DNA of 37,720 nucleotides from JAWVEV01 sp033856535 (GTDB lineage Bacteria; Actinomycetota; Thermoleophilia; Miltoncostaeales; Miltoncostaeaceae): NCBI GenBank assembly GCA_033856535.1, contig JAWVEV010000074.1:1-37720 (forward strand), given 5' to 3'. The notes beneath the pieces were generated by a model. The model saw nothing but the letters and a program-made list of their open reading frames with translations. It was not told the origin of the DNA and ran no database searches. Shown here piece after piece: positions 30,175-37,720 of this stretch (the stretch's first letter is position 1; each line of letters starts with the position of its first letter). A program made the translations under genes and the position numbers.

Positions 30175-31652
30175 GCCGGGCGCGCCTGCTCCTGGTCGGG
30201 AACGGCATGACCGGCGACCGGCTGCTCGAGGAGCTCGAGCGCCGCGGCGGCCTCGAGCGCTACGACGTGACCGTCGTCGGAGACGAGATCCACGGCGCCT
30301 ACAGCCGGATCCTGCTCAGCGAGGTCCTGGCCGGCGCCGAGGCCGAGACGATCGTCAGCAAGCCGGCGTCCTGGTACGACGAGCGCGGCGTGACGCTGAT
30401 CTCGGGCCGGATGGTGGATCGCCTGGACCGCGACCGGCGGGTCGCGGTGCTCGAGGGCGGCGACGAGGTGCCCTACGACGTGGCGGTGCTGGCGCTCGGC
30501 GCCAACGCGATCATCCTCCCGATCCCGGGGATCGACCCGGCATCGGGGGTCCTGCCCGGCGGGGTCCACGTCTTCCGGACGCTGGCCGACTGCCTCGTCC
30601 TGCGCGCCGAGGTCGACCCCTCGCGCGGGCGCCGCTCGGCCGCCGTGGTGGGCGGCGGGCTGCTCGGGCTGGAGCTGGCGAAGACGCTCGCCGACCAGGG
30701 CCACCGGGTGTCGCTGGTGCACCCCTTCGAGACGCTGATGAACACGCAGCTCGACCGGATCGGCGGCGACATCCTGCGCACCCACGTCGAGGCGGCGGGG
30801 ATCGAGGTGGTGGTCGGCATGACCTCCGGCCTGCGGGGCGACCCGGTGGAGGCCATCGAGCTCGAGGACGGCCGCGTCATCGACGTCGAGACCGTCGTGC
30901 TCGCGGTGGGGGCGCGCCCGCGGGTCGACCTCGCCCGGCGCAGCGGCCTGGAGGTCGACAAGGGGATCCTGATCGACGACTGGCTCCGCACGAGCGACGG
31001 CAACGTCTACGCGATCGGCGACTGCGCCCAGCACGAGGGCGCCGGCTTCGGCCTGGTCGCGCCCGGCTGGGACCAGGCGCTGGTGCTCGCCGACCTGCTC
31101 ACCGGCGACCGGGCCGCCCGCTACCGCGGCTCGACCACCTACGCGCGCCTCAAGGCCGCCGGCGTCGAGGTGGCCTCGCTCGGGATGCTGGAGCCCGAGC
31201 GCGACGACGACGACGTGGTCCAGGTGATCCAGGAGCGGCGCGGCGTCTACCGCAAGCTGGTGATCCGCGACGGACGCCTGGCCGGCGCGATCGCCGTCGG
31301 CGACCCCGACGCGGGGGCGCTCCTCGTGGGGATGCTCGACCGCGGGCTGCCCCTGCCGGAGAACCCGGTCGACATCTTCTGCTCGCCGGCCGCGCACGCC
31401 GGCGCCGGGCCGGCCCTCGAGGTCGAGGTGTGCACCTGCAACCACGTGGCCGAGCCGGAGATCCTCGCGGCGATCGACGACGGCTGCTCGACCGTGGCCG
31501 ACCTGAAGCGCGTCACCAAGGCCGGCACCGGCTGCGGCTCGTGCACCGGCGCCCTGGCGCGGCTGATCCACGACCACGCTCCGGCGTCCGACGCCGCCGG
31601 CGCGGGCTGGCCGCGGCCCCCCGACCTGGTCGGAGCGGCGCCCGCCGGCTGA
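30171..31652 (+). CDS. FAD/NAD(P)H diaphorase with [2Fe-2S] domain (NirB-N / NasB-like)
   Basis: 493 residues. FAD-binding motif LVGNGMTGDRLLEELERRG is at residues about 8-26, and the NAD(P)H-binding motif VVGGGLLGLELAKTLADQG about 160-178. YAIGDCAQHEGAGFGLV is the second FAD contact. The C-terminal BFD-like [2Fe-2S] site is EVCTCNHVAEPEI with KAGTGCGSCTGAL (CxC...CxxC). This matches the N-terminal half of NADH nitrite reductase large subunit NirB; the sirohaem/[4Fe-4S] reductase domain of NirB is absent (usual NirB is about 850 residues). Coupled to nasA, it most likely supplies electrons from NAD(P)H to nitrate reductase. Nitrite reductase must be encoded elsewhere. Confidence 0.9.
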   Translation: MSRARLLLVGNGMTGDRLLEELERRGGLERYDVTVVGDEIHGAYSRILLSEVLAGAEAETIVSKPASWYDERGVTLISGRMVDRLDRDRRVAVLEGGDEVPYDVAVLALGANAIILPIPGIDPASGVLPGGVHVFRTLADCLVLRAEVDPSRGRRSAAVVGGGLLGLELAKTLADQGHRVSLVHPFETLMNTQLDRIGGDILRTHVEAAGIEVVVGMTSGLRGDPVEAIELEDGRVIDVETVVLAVGARPRVDLARRSGLEVDKGILIDDWLRTSDGNVYAIGDCAQHEGAGFGLVAPGWDQALVLADLLTGDRAARYRGSTTYARLKAAGVEVASLGMLEPERDDDDVVQVIQERRGVYRKLVIRDGRLAGAIAVGDPDAGALLVGMLDRGLPLPENPVDIFCSPAAHAGAGPALEVEVCTCNHVAEPEILAAIDDGCSTVADLKRVTKAGTGCGSCTGALARLIHDHAPASDAAGAGWPRPPDLVGAAPAG

Positions 31653-31758
31653 CCTCGACCCTCGGGTTTTCCCCACATTTCGCTGCTCGCCTTGGACGTC
31701 GCCGCGTCCGCGGTGGCAAAATGCAGTGAACATCCTTCGAAATAGGGGAATTCACACG

Positions 31759-32418
31759 ATGGGTATTCGGATCGGCGACATCGCGCCGGACTTCACGGCC
31801 GACACCACCGAGGGTTCGATCGACTTCCACGAGTGGATCGGCGATTCGTGGGCCGTCCTGTTCTCGCACCCCAAGGACTTCACGCCGGTCTGCACGACCG
31901 AGCTCGGCTACATGGCGAAGATCAGCCCCGAGTTCACGAAGCGCGGCGTCAAGGTGATCGGCCTCTCGGTCGACCCGACCGACCGCCACGCCGAGTGGGC
32001 GAAGGACATCGAGGAGACCCAGGGCGCGGCCCCGGACTACCCGATCATCGCGGACGCGAACTACGCGGTCTCCAAGGCCTACGACATGCTGCCGGCCGAG
32101 GTCGACGGCGACCCGCTCGGCCGCACCCCGGCCGACAACCAGACCGTCCGCACCGTGTTCGTGATCGGGCCGGACAAGAAGGTGAAGCTGCAGCTCGCCT
32201 ACCCGATGACCACCGGGCGCAACTTCGACGAGGTGCTCCGGGTCATCGACTCGCTGCAGCTCACCGCGAAGCACGCCGTCTCGACGCCGGTCAACTGGCG
32301 GCCGGGCGACGACGTCATCATCGCCGGCTCGGTCAGCGACGAGCAGGCCAAGGAGAAGTACCCGGAGGGCTGGGAGTCCCCCAAGCCCTACATCCGGATC
32401 GTGAAGCAGCCCCAGTAG
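31759..32418 (+). CDS. 1-Cys peroxiredoxin (Prx6-type)
   Basis: 219 residues from ATG at 31759 with AGGGGA about 11 nt upstream; an in-frame GTG 11 codons earlier is less likely. Thioredoxin-fold peroxidase that removes H2O2 and alkyl hydroperoxides. The peroxidatic Cys45 is in FTPVCTTELG, with His37 and Pro38 before it (SHPKD), the Prx6 pattern. No second cysteine exists in the protein, so it is a true 1-Cys enzyme needing an external reductant. The C-terminal dimerisation extension is typical (VNWRPGDDVIIAGSV; YPEGWESPKPYIR). TTGGAC with a downstream CAAAAT (31692-31722 region) is a weak candidate promoter. Confidence 0.94.
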   Translation: MGIRIGDIAPDFTADTTEGSIDFHEWIGDSWAVLFSHPKDFTPVCTTELGYMAKISPEFTKRGVKVIGLSVDPTDRHAEWAKDIEETQGAAPDYPIIADANYAVSKAYDMLPAEVDGDPLGRTPADNQTVRTVFVIGPDKKVKLQLAYPMTTGRNFDEVLRVIDSLQLTAKHAVSTPVNWRPGDDVIIAGSVSDEQAKEKYPEGWESPKPYIRIVKQPQ

Positions 32419-32438
32419 CGGGACGGGGAGCGCTCGCA

Positions 32439-32464
32439 CCCGGCCGGCCGTGAGGCCGGCCGGG
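32439..32464. terminator. Hairpin after the peroxiredoxin gene
   Basis: CCCGGCCGGCC (32439-32449) pairs with GGCCGGCCGGG (32454-32464), an 11-bp stem with loop GTGA (a GNRA-type tetraloop). No U tract. It probably ends the peroxiredoxin transcript. Confidence 0.65.
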
Positions 32465-32560
32465 GCTCACCCGCAGCGGGCATCTCGCGGCGCGGGATGC
32501 TCAGAACCGCGCCTCCACGGGTACAGAAGCCGCACCGAATCGGCGACCCGGAGGCTCGGC

Positions 32561-34027
32561 ATGGCCACGACGGATGGCACGCGCGCGGCGCTCGATGCGG
32601 TGCCGAAGCGTCTCTTGATCGGCGGCGAGTGGCGCGACGCGGCCGACGGGTCGGAGTTCGAGGTCCAGGACCCCAGCACCGGGGAAGTGATCGGGTCGGT
32701 GGCGCAGGCCGGGGAGCCGGACGCCCTGGCGGCGCTCGACGCGGCGGACCGCGCCCAGGCGGACTGGGCGGGGCGCTCGCCGGGGGAGCGCGCCGACGTC
32801 CTGCGCGACGCCTACGACGCGCTGCTCGGCGAGGCCGAGACCGTGGCGACGGTGATGAGCCTGGAGATGGGCAAGCCGCTGAAGCAGTCGCACGAGGAGG
32901 TCTCCTACGCGGCGGCCTACCTGCGTTGGTACTCCGAGGAGGCCGTGCGGGTGGAGGGCGGCTATCAGGTGGCGCCCGACGGCCGGCGGATGCTGGTGAT
33001 GCGCCAGCCGCTGGGGCCGGCGCTCGCGATCCTGCCCTGGAACTGGCCGCTGGTGATGGCCGCCCGCGAGGTGGCGCCGGCGCTCGCCGCCGGCTGCACG
33101 ATGCTGCTGAAGCCCTCGAAGGAGACGCCCTACTCGACGCTGGCGCTCGCCGACCTGCTGCAGCGGGCGGGGCTGCCGCCCGGGGTGCTGAACGCCCTCC
33201 CGACCGGCCACTCGGGCCCGGTCACCGATCCGCTCATCGCCGACCCGCGGCTTCGCCTGCTCACCTTCACCGGCTCGGGCGGCGTCGGCCAGGAGCTGAT
33301 GGCGAAGGCGGCCGAGCACACGCTGCGCCTCTCGATGGAGCTCGGCGGGAACGCGCCATTCGTCGTGTTCGAGGACGCGGACCTCGACGAGGCGATCGAG
33401 GGCGCCCTGCTCGCCAAGGTGCGCAACGTGGGTGAGTCGTGCACCGCGGCCAACCGCTTCCTGGTGGCCGAGCCGCTGGCCGAGACGTTCGCCGAGCGCC
33501 TGGCCGACCGCATGGGCGGGCTGCGGATGGGCCCCGGTACGGACCCCGACTCGGAGGTGGGCCCGCTGGTCAACGAGGAGCAGCGCGACCAGGTGGCCGA
33601 GCTGGTGGACGACGCCCTGGCGCGCGGCGCGCGTGCGCTGTGCGGCGGCCGCCGCCACGAGGGGCCGGGCTGGTTCTACCCGCCCACGGTGCTCGACCGG
33701 GTGCCGGCCGACGCGCGCGTGCTGCGCGAGGAGATCTTCGGGCCGGTGGCGCCGATCGTGTCCTTCACCGACGAGGCCGAGGCGGTCGCGGCCGCCAACG
33801 ACACCGAGTACGGCCTGGTGGCGTACGTCTGGACGCAGGACATGGACCGGGCGCTTCGCGTGAGCGAGGCGCTCGAGACCGGGATGGTCGGCCTGAACCA
33901 GGGGGTGGTCTCGAACCCGGCGGCGCCCTTCGGCGGGGTCAAGCGCTCCGGCTTCGGGCGCAAGGGCGGTCGGCAGGGGATCGAGGAGTACCTCGAGACC
34001 AAGTACATCGCGCTGCCGGCGCCCTGA
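32561..34027 (+). CDS. NAD(P)-dependent aldehyde dehydrogenase (succinate-semialdehyde type)
   Basis: 488 residues, the usual length, from ATG at 32561 with GGAG about 7 nt upstream. Aldehyde oxidation to the acid. PWNWPLVMAAREVAPALAAGCTMLLKPSKETP is the cofactor region (positions about 160-190, KPS motif); TGSGGVGQELM holds the NAD loop; SMELGGNAPFVVF the catalytic Glu; GESCTAANR the catalytic Cys; REEIFGPVAPI the FGP motif. The set (ILPWNWPL, LGGNAPF, EEYLETKYI) is most like succinate-semialdehyde dehydrogenase GabD, so the substrate is inferred rather than shown. The upstream 37 codons in frame overlap the preceding terminator and are not coding. Converges on lepB across 50 nt with a hairpin between. 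Confidence 0.9.
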   Translation: MATTDGTRAALDAVPKRLLIGGEWRDAADGSEFEVQDPSTGEVIGSVAQAGEPDALAALDAADRAQADWAGRSPGERADVLRDAYDALLGEAETVATVMSLEMGKPLKQSHEEVSYAAAYLRWYSEEAVRVEGGYQVAPDGRRMLVMRQPLGPALAILPWNWPLVMAAREVAPALAAGCTMLLKPSKETPYSTLALADLLQRAGLPPGVLNALPTGHSGPVTDPLIADPRLRLLTFTGSGGVGQELMAKAAEHTLRLSMELGGNAPFVVFEDADLDEAIEGALLAKVRNVGESCTAANRFLVAEPLAETFAERLADRMGGLRMGPGTDPDSEVGPLVNEEQRDQVAELVDDALARGARALCGGRRHEGPGWFYPPTVLDRVPADARVLREEIFGPVAPIVSFTDEAEAVAAANDTEYGLVAYVWTQDMDRALRVSEALETGMVGLNQGVVSNPAAPFGGVKRSGFGRKGGRQGIEEYLETKYIALPAP

Positions 34028-34043
34028 GGTCCGTCGTCGCGCG

Positions 34044-34064
34044 GTTGGCGCCGGCGACGCCAAC
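34044..34064. terminator. Hairpin between convergent genes
   Basis: GTTGGCG (34044-34050) pairs with CGCCAAC (34058-34064), a 7-bp stem with a 7-nt loop, in the 50-nt gap between the aldehyde dehydrogenase and signal peptidase stops. Confidence 0.5.
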
Positions 34065-34077
34065 TGCCGCGGGCGGC

Positions 34078-34626
34078 CTACAAGAAGCGGAAGTGACCCA
34101 GCGGCCAGTAGATGATCTCGGCCTCGCCGATCACGCGGCCCTCGGGAACGAACGGGTCCGGCCACATGTGCGAGTCGCACGAGCTGGGCCGGTTGTCGCC
34201 GAGCACGAGGAGCTCGCCGCGCGGGACCACCGGCCATGTCTTCGCGTAGTCGGGCGCCCGCGCCTGCTCCAGGACGAACGGCTCGTCGTTGACGTACGTG
34301 AGGCCCATTCGGACCTCGACCCGATCGCCGGGCAGGCCGACCACCCGCTTCACGAAGGGGACGTCACTCCCGCTGTCGTCGCCACACCTCTCTCGCGCGA
34401 CCCTCGTCGGCTCGAAGACGATCACGTCGCCTCGGTGGATGCCGCGGATCCGGTAGATGAGTCGGTTCGCGACGATCCGGTCGTTCGCCTGGATCGTCGG
34501 CACCATCGACCCGGTCGGGATCTTGTACGGCTTCGCGATCGCCGCCTGGATCACGAACGCGAGCACGATCGCGACGGCGACCGGCACCAGCACGTCCTTG
34601 ACCAGGCGCCGCAGCGGGGAGGGCAT
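34078..34626 (-). CDS. lepB: Signal peptidase I
   Basis: 182 residues; membrane-anchored serine protease that cleaves Sec signal peptides on the outer face. One N-terminal membrane helix (residues about 12-31: VLVPVAVAIVLAFVIQAAI) precedes the catalytic Ser40 in PTGSMVPT. The catalytic Lys93 is in PFVKRVVGLPGD. Box E VVPRGELLVLGDNRPSSCDSHMWP contains the GDNR signature. The insertion RERCGDDSGSDVP between boxes C and D is short. The ATG at 34626 is the start. It is a single-gene unit; the ybdD-cstA pair on the same strand ends 45 nt upstream. Confidence 0.95.
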   Translation of the reverse strand: MPSPLRRLVKDVLVPVAVAIVLAFVIQAAIAKPYKIPTGSMVPTIQANDRIVANRLIYRIRGIHRGDVIVFEPTRVARERCGDDSGSDVPFVKRVVGLPGDRVEVRMGLTYVNDEPFVLEQARAPDYAKTWPVVPRGELLVLGDNRPSSCDSHMWPDPFVPEGRVIGEAEIIYWPLGHFRFL

Positions 34627-34671
34627 CCGCGGGAGAATGCCACCACCGAGACCGCGGCGAAGGCGCTCAGG

Positions 34672-34860
34672 TCAGCAGCAACGGGCCCGCGGGTTGCGCT
34701 CGCGCTCGTCCATCCGGAGGCGCTCGAAGGCGCGCCGGTCGAGCACGGGCTCGCCGGGGTGCTCGCGCCGGCGGTGCTCGAGGTAGCGGTCGTAGGCGTT
34801 CTCGCCGGCCACCTCGCGCAGGTACCAGAGGGCGTGGCCGAGCGCGGTGCGCACGGTCAC
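34672..34860 (-). CDS. ybdD: YbdD/YjiX-family protein (DUF466)
   Basis: 62 residues from GTG at 34860, sharing GTGA with the cstA stop. The family pattern is clear: a helical core with VAGENAYDRYLEHRRREHPGEPVL and the conserved end RARCC, which matches the usual GARCC tail of YbdD. In enterobacteria, YbdD/YjiX is needed for pyruvate uptake by CstA/BtsT, so its place directly after cstA fits. Cytoplasmic, small. Its ORF is open upstream but in that frame it lies antisense-free over cstA, so only the last part is real. Confidence 0.88.
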   Translation of the reverse strand: MTVRTALGHALWYLREVAGENAYDRYLEHRRREHPGEPVLDRRAFERLRMDERERNPRARCC

Positions 34861-37010
34861 GTGGCGATCTCCCCCCGCGACGGGGCGGGGGCGCCGGCGC
34901 GGGCCAGCGCCCGCTCGGCGGCGTTCGGCCAGAGGCCCGACGGGGCGACGATGCGCGAGCGCACGTGGGGCGCCTCGGCCGTCGCGAGCGGGGCGTGCGA
35001 CCGGAGCGCCCGCACCCAGATCCGGGCGGCGTCGGCGACGACGACGATGATCAGGACCGCGAAGACCACCGCCAGCACGCCGTCGACGGTCGAGTTCAGG
35101 ACCACCTGGTGCATGTCGTCCATCGTCTTGGCCGGCGCCAGCACCTGGCCGGCGTCGATCGCGTCCTGGAACTTCTCCCGCTGGGAGAAGAAGCCGACGC
35201 GCGGGTCGCCCGAGAAGATCTTCTGCCAGCTCGCGGTGAGCGTGACCGCGAGGTCCCAGGCCAGCGGCACGCCGGTGACCCAGGCCCACCTCAGGCGCCC
35301 GGACTTGATCAGCAGCGTGGTGCCGACCGTGAGCGCCACCGCCGCCAGCAGCTGGTTCGAGATGCCGAAGAGCGGAAAGAGCTGGTTGATCCCGCCGAGG
35401 GGGTCGGTGGCGCCGGCGTAGAGGAAGTAGCCCCAGGCGCCGACCACGACGGCGCTCACGCCGATCACGCCCGGCTTCCAGGAGGTGCGCCCCAGCGGCT
35501 TCCAGACGTTGCCGAGCGTGTCCTGGAGCATGAACCGCGCGACCCGGGTGCCCGCGTCCACCGTGGTGAGGATGAACAGGGCCTCGAACATGATCGCGAA
35601 GTGGTACCAGAAGGCCCTCAGCGCCTCGCCGCCGAGGATGCCCGAGAAGATGTCGCTCATCCCGACCGCCAGCGTGGGGGCGCCGCCGGTGCGGCCGAGC
35701 AGGGTGTCCTCGCCGACCGCGCTCGCGTGCGAGGCGAGCTCGCTCGGGGCGATCGCGAAGCCCAGGCCGCCGACGAACTGGGACGCCGACTCGACCGACC
35801 CGCCGAGCGCCCCGACCGGGACGTTCATCGCGTAGTAGAGCCCGGGGTCGATGATCGACGCCGCGATCAGCGCCATGATCGCCACCGACGACTCGACCAG
35901 CATCGAGCCGTAGCCGATCAGCCGCACCTGGCTCTCCTTCTCGATCATCTTCGGCGAGGTGCCCGAGGAGATCAGGGAGTGGAAGCCCGACAGGGCGCCG
36001 CAGGCGATGATGATGAAGACGAAGGGGAAGAGGGTGCCGGCGAAGACCGGCCCGTCCCCGCCGCTCGCGAACTTCGTGACGGCCTCGTTCTGCATCAGCG
36101 GCAGCGCGACGAGGATCCCGACGGCGAGCAGGCCGATGGTGCCGATCTTCATGAACGCCGACAGGTAGTCGCGCGGGGTGAGGAGCATCCAGACCGGCAG
36201 CACGGACGCGACGAAGCCGTAGACGATCAGGCAGAGGACCAGCGCCCTCGGCGAGAGCGTGAAGGCGCCGGCCAACGAGCTGTCCTCGACGTAGCCGCCG
36301 GCGACGATCGCGGCCAGCATCAGCGCGACCCCGATGGCCGTCGCCTCGAGCACCCGGCCGGGGCGGAGCACGCGCAGGTAGACGCCCATCGCCAGCGCGA
36401 TCGGGATCGTCATCGCGATGCTGAAGGTGCCCCAGGGCGACTGGGCGAGGGCCTGCACCACCACCAGGCCGAGCACCGCGAGCAGGATGATCATGATCGC
36501 GAGCACCGCGACCAGCGCCGCCACGCCGCCGACCGGCCCGATCTCCTCGCGGGCCATCTGGCCCAGGCTCCGCCCGTCGCGGCGCATGGAGAAGAACAGG
36601 GTGATCATGTCCTGCACCGCGCCGGCGAAGATCGCGCCGACGATGATCCAGATCGTCCCGGGCAGATAGCCCATCTGGGCGGCGAGGACCGGGCCCACCA
36701 GCGGGCCGGCGCCGGCGATCGCGGCGAAGTGGTGGCCGAAGAGGACGCGCCGGTCGGTGGGGTGGAAGTCGACCCCGTTGTCGAGCCGCTCGGCCGGCGT
36801 GGCCCGGGTGTCGTCGACCCGGAGCACCTTCCGCGCGATGAAGCGCGCGTAGAAGCGGTAGGCGATCGCGTAGGAGCCGAGCGCCGCCAGGATCAGCCAT
36901 GCGGCGCTGATGCGCTCCCCGCGGGCCAGCGCGATGACCCCCCAGGCCGCGGCCGCGACGAGCGCGACGGCGGTCCAGACGGCGATCCGGGCGGTCCGCC
37001 TGCGGTCCAT
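34857..37010 (-). CDS. cstA: Carbon starvation protein CstA (pyruvate/peptide transporter family)
   Basis: 717 residues, an inner-membrane protein with about 16-18 helices. The family hallmark VLFGHHFAAIAGAGPLVGPVLAAQMGYLPG (about residues 90-118) is present, as are SGTSPKMIEKESQVRLIGYGSML, FISxTDAGTR-like LTTVDAGTRVARFMLQ and the C-terminal FGISNQLLAAVAL. E. coli CstA and BtsT are H+-driven pyruvate transporters induced in carbon starvation; peptide uptake has also been proposed. Coupled to ybdD by a 4-nt overlap. The start is ATG at 37010; a purine-rich AGGTGATGAAG lies upstream. No btsS/btsR-type two-component system is adjacent. Confidence 0.95.
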   Translation of the reverse strand: MDRRRTARIAVWTAVALVAAAAWGVIALARGERISAAWLILAALGSYAIAYRFYARFIARKVLRVDDTRATPAERLDNGVDFHPTDRRVLFGHHFAAIAGAGPLVGPVLAAQMGYLPGTIWIIVGAIFAGAVQDMITLFFSMRRDGRSLGQMAREEIGPVGGVAALVAVLAIMIILLAVLGLVVVQALAQSPWGTFSIAMTIPIALAMGVYLRVLRPGRVLEATAIGVALMLAAIVAGGYVEDSSLAGAFTLSPRALVLCLIVYGFVASVLPVWMLLTPRDYLSAFMKIGTIGLLAVGILVALPLMQNEAVTKFASGGDGPVFAGTLFPFVFIIIACGALSGFHSLISSGTSPKMIEKESQVRLIGYGSMLVESSVAIMALIAASIIDPGLYYAMNVPVGALGGSVESASQFVGGLGFAIAPSELASHASAVGEDTLLGRTGGAPTLAVGMSDIFSGILGGEALRAFWYHFAIMFEALFILTTVDAGTRVARFMLQDTLGNVWKPLGRTSWKPGVIGVSAVVVGAWGYFLYAGATDPLGGINQLFPLFGISNQLLAAVALTVGTTLLIKSGRLRWAWVTGVPLAWDLAVTLTASWQKIFSGDPRVGFFSQREKFQDAIDAGQVLAPAKTMDDMHQVVLNSTVDGVLAVVFAVLIIVVVADAARIWVRALRSHAPLATAEAPHVRSRIVAPSGLWPNAAERALARAGAPAPSRGEIAT

Positions 37011-37105
37011 GCGAAATCTTCATCACCTGCGCCCCCCGGGGGCCAGGGAGGTTCTGGGGGTTCGCAGAGAAGAACCGGCCGGAAGCGTCAACGGCGGCCT
37101 CGGGG

Positions 37106-37696
37106 GTGCCGATTCCTCAGACCATGGGCTGGTCATCTTCCTCCCCCAGCGCGTCCGCGGCCACGAGCGCCGGGTACCGCCCGTACGAGGACGATTCCCG
37201 CGGGACGATCGCCAGGGGCGCCACCATCACCGCGGTGCTGGCGACCGCCGGCATCGCGCTCGGAGCCAGCCCTTCGCGGCTCGCGGGCGTGGCCCTCATC
37301 GGCATCGTCCTTCTCGGCCCCGTGCACGCATGGACGGAGCTTGGGCGTCTGCGCAAGGGGCTGGAGGCCGCCCGCTCGGGCCCCCTGCCGTTGCTCGCGG
37401 CCGCTCGGGAGGACGCGGTCCGCCCCAAGGGCTGGTCGCTGAGCACGGTCGGCTGGACGATCCTGGCCGTCCTCCTCGCCGCCGCGTTCGTCGCATACTT
37501 CGTCTTTTCATTCGATGACGCGGTCCGGATCCTCCTGGGGGGCATGGCGGGGCTCGTGGCCGGCGAGGTGATCGTCCTCGGATGGCTCCGGCGCCGGCGC
37601 GCGCGGGACGGGATGCAGATCTACGTGCGCGACGTCGAGGGCGACGAGGAGACCGCCGACCCGCCTCGGCTGCACCTGGTCCCCCGGGGAAGCTGA
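37106..37696 (+). CDS. Membrane protein of unknown function
   Basis: 196 residues from GTG at 37106, or 190 from ATG at 37124; neither has a clear ribosome site and the first 30 residues are Ser/Ala-rich low complexity. About four membrane helices in two pairs: GATITAVLATAGIALG and LAGVALIGIVLLGPVHAW, then VGWTILAVLLAAAFVAYFVFSF and LGGMAGLVAGEVIVLGWL. A charged amphipathic linker separates the pairs (ELGRLRKGLEAAR) and the cytoplasmic tail is acidic and ends near LHLVPRGS. No family recognised. It diverges from cstA. Confidence 0.6.
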   Translation: MPIPQTMGWSSSSPSASAATSAGYRPYEDDSRGTIARGATITAVLATAGIALGASPSRLAGVALIGIVLLGPVHAWTELGRLRKGLEAARSGPLPLLAAAREDAVRPKGWSLSTVGWTILAVLLAAAFVAYFVFSFDDAVRILLGGMAGLVAGEVIVLGWLRRRRARDGMQIYVRDVEGDEETADPPRLHLVPRGS

Positions 37697-37720
37697 GGCC
37701 TACGAAATCCTCACAGGGGC

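Noticed and set aside
34965..37442. A very long plus-strand open frame antisense to cstA
   Set aside because: It reads as Arg/Asp/Gly/His-rich low complexity with no domain; cstA on the minus strand is complete and well conserved. Such antisense frames are common in GC-rich DNA, and the same holds for those over the MFS, phosphatase, nasA and serS genes.
1..37720. CRISPR array, IS element, retron, phage or toxin-antitoxin module
   Set aside because: No regularly spaced repeats, transposase, reverse transcriptase, phage structural gene or short two-gene toxin-antitoxin pair was seen; the Fic gene has its inhibitory motif in cis.

Overview
The window is very GC-rich with strongly G/C-ending codons, frequent GTG/TTG starts, 4-nt start/stop overlaps, and no rRNA, CRISPR array, IS element or phage structural gene. 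The gene content points to a high-GC actinobacterium: a tmk-holB-tRNA-Thr block, a HolB with a charged actinobacterial-type linker, an actinobacterial-type NasA, an ETF-quinone oxidoreductase, CstA/YbdD and a GlnK-Amt pair. Deep-branching Thermoleophilia/Solirubrobacterales is my best guess, by inference only. Most of the window reads as ordinary chromosome, broken by a few small accessory patches.

Layout. 1-1547: an unrecognised gene open at the left edge, with noticeably lower GC3, next to the 3' end of tRNA-Thr(CGT); this looks like the edge of an acquired segment. 1599-3486: a small membrane protein, tmk and holB, translationally coupled on the minus strand. 3621-5319: an extended-SDR sugar epimerase convergent with, and overlapping, a CpsB/YwqE-type PHP phosphatase. 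5396-6290: tRNA-Ala(CGC) with a textbook terminator, then an exported protein. 6301-10144: an HxlR repressor divergent from an MFS efflux pump across a double operator, followed by a broken acetyl-CoA-synthetase-like gene. 10240-11934: ETF-quinone oxidoreductase. 12092-15381: a GAF/PAS/GAF/PP2C phosphatase, a cytochrome c lipoprotein and a STAS protein, i.e. parts of a partner-switching stress pathway. 15389-17510: serS (apparently with a CTG start) and a PfkB kinase. 17507-19516: a CNNM/CorC transporter-like protein and a lipoprotein. 19743-21363: a Fic protein between two tRNA-Ser genes. 21498-22970: a small secreted protein and a glycine/D-amino-acid oxidase-type flavoprotein. 23134-24755: glnK-amt. 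24801-26198: a short sigma-region-4-like gene, a PPOX-family remnant, tRNA-Arg(ACG) and a DUF817 membrane protein that reads antisense through the tRNA. 26280-27791: an orphan PstS and a small membrane protein. 28024-31652: assimilatory nitrate reductase with its FAD/[2Fe-2S] diaphorase. 31759-34027: 1-Cys peroxiredoxin and a succinate-semialdehyde-type aldehyde dehydrogenase. 34078-37696: signal peptidase I, ybdD-cstA and a final membrane protein.

Functionally, the centre-right of the window is a nitrogen-acquisition neighbourhood (GlnK-Amt, NasA plus diaphorase, an amino-acid oxidase) with carbon and phosphate uptake genes nearby (CstA/YbdD, PstS). The most notable observations are departures from family consensus. 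GlnK has Val instead of Tyr51 and its partner Amt has Glu in place of the first twin-His residue. The ETF-QO lacks one of the four cluster cysteines. The Acs-like gene has lost its P-loop, its catalytic lysine and its frame. serS has no ATG/GTG/TTG start for its tRNA-binding arm. The Fic gene carries a palindrome over its own start and encodes a C-terminal winged helix. I did not find a clearly new multi-gene defence or mobile system.
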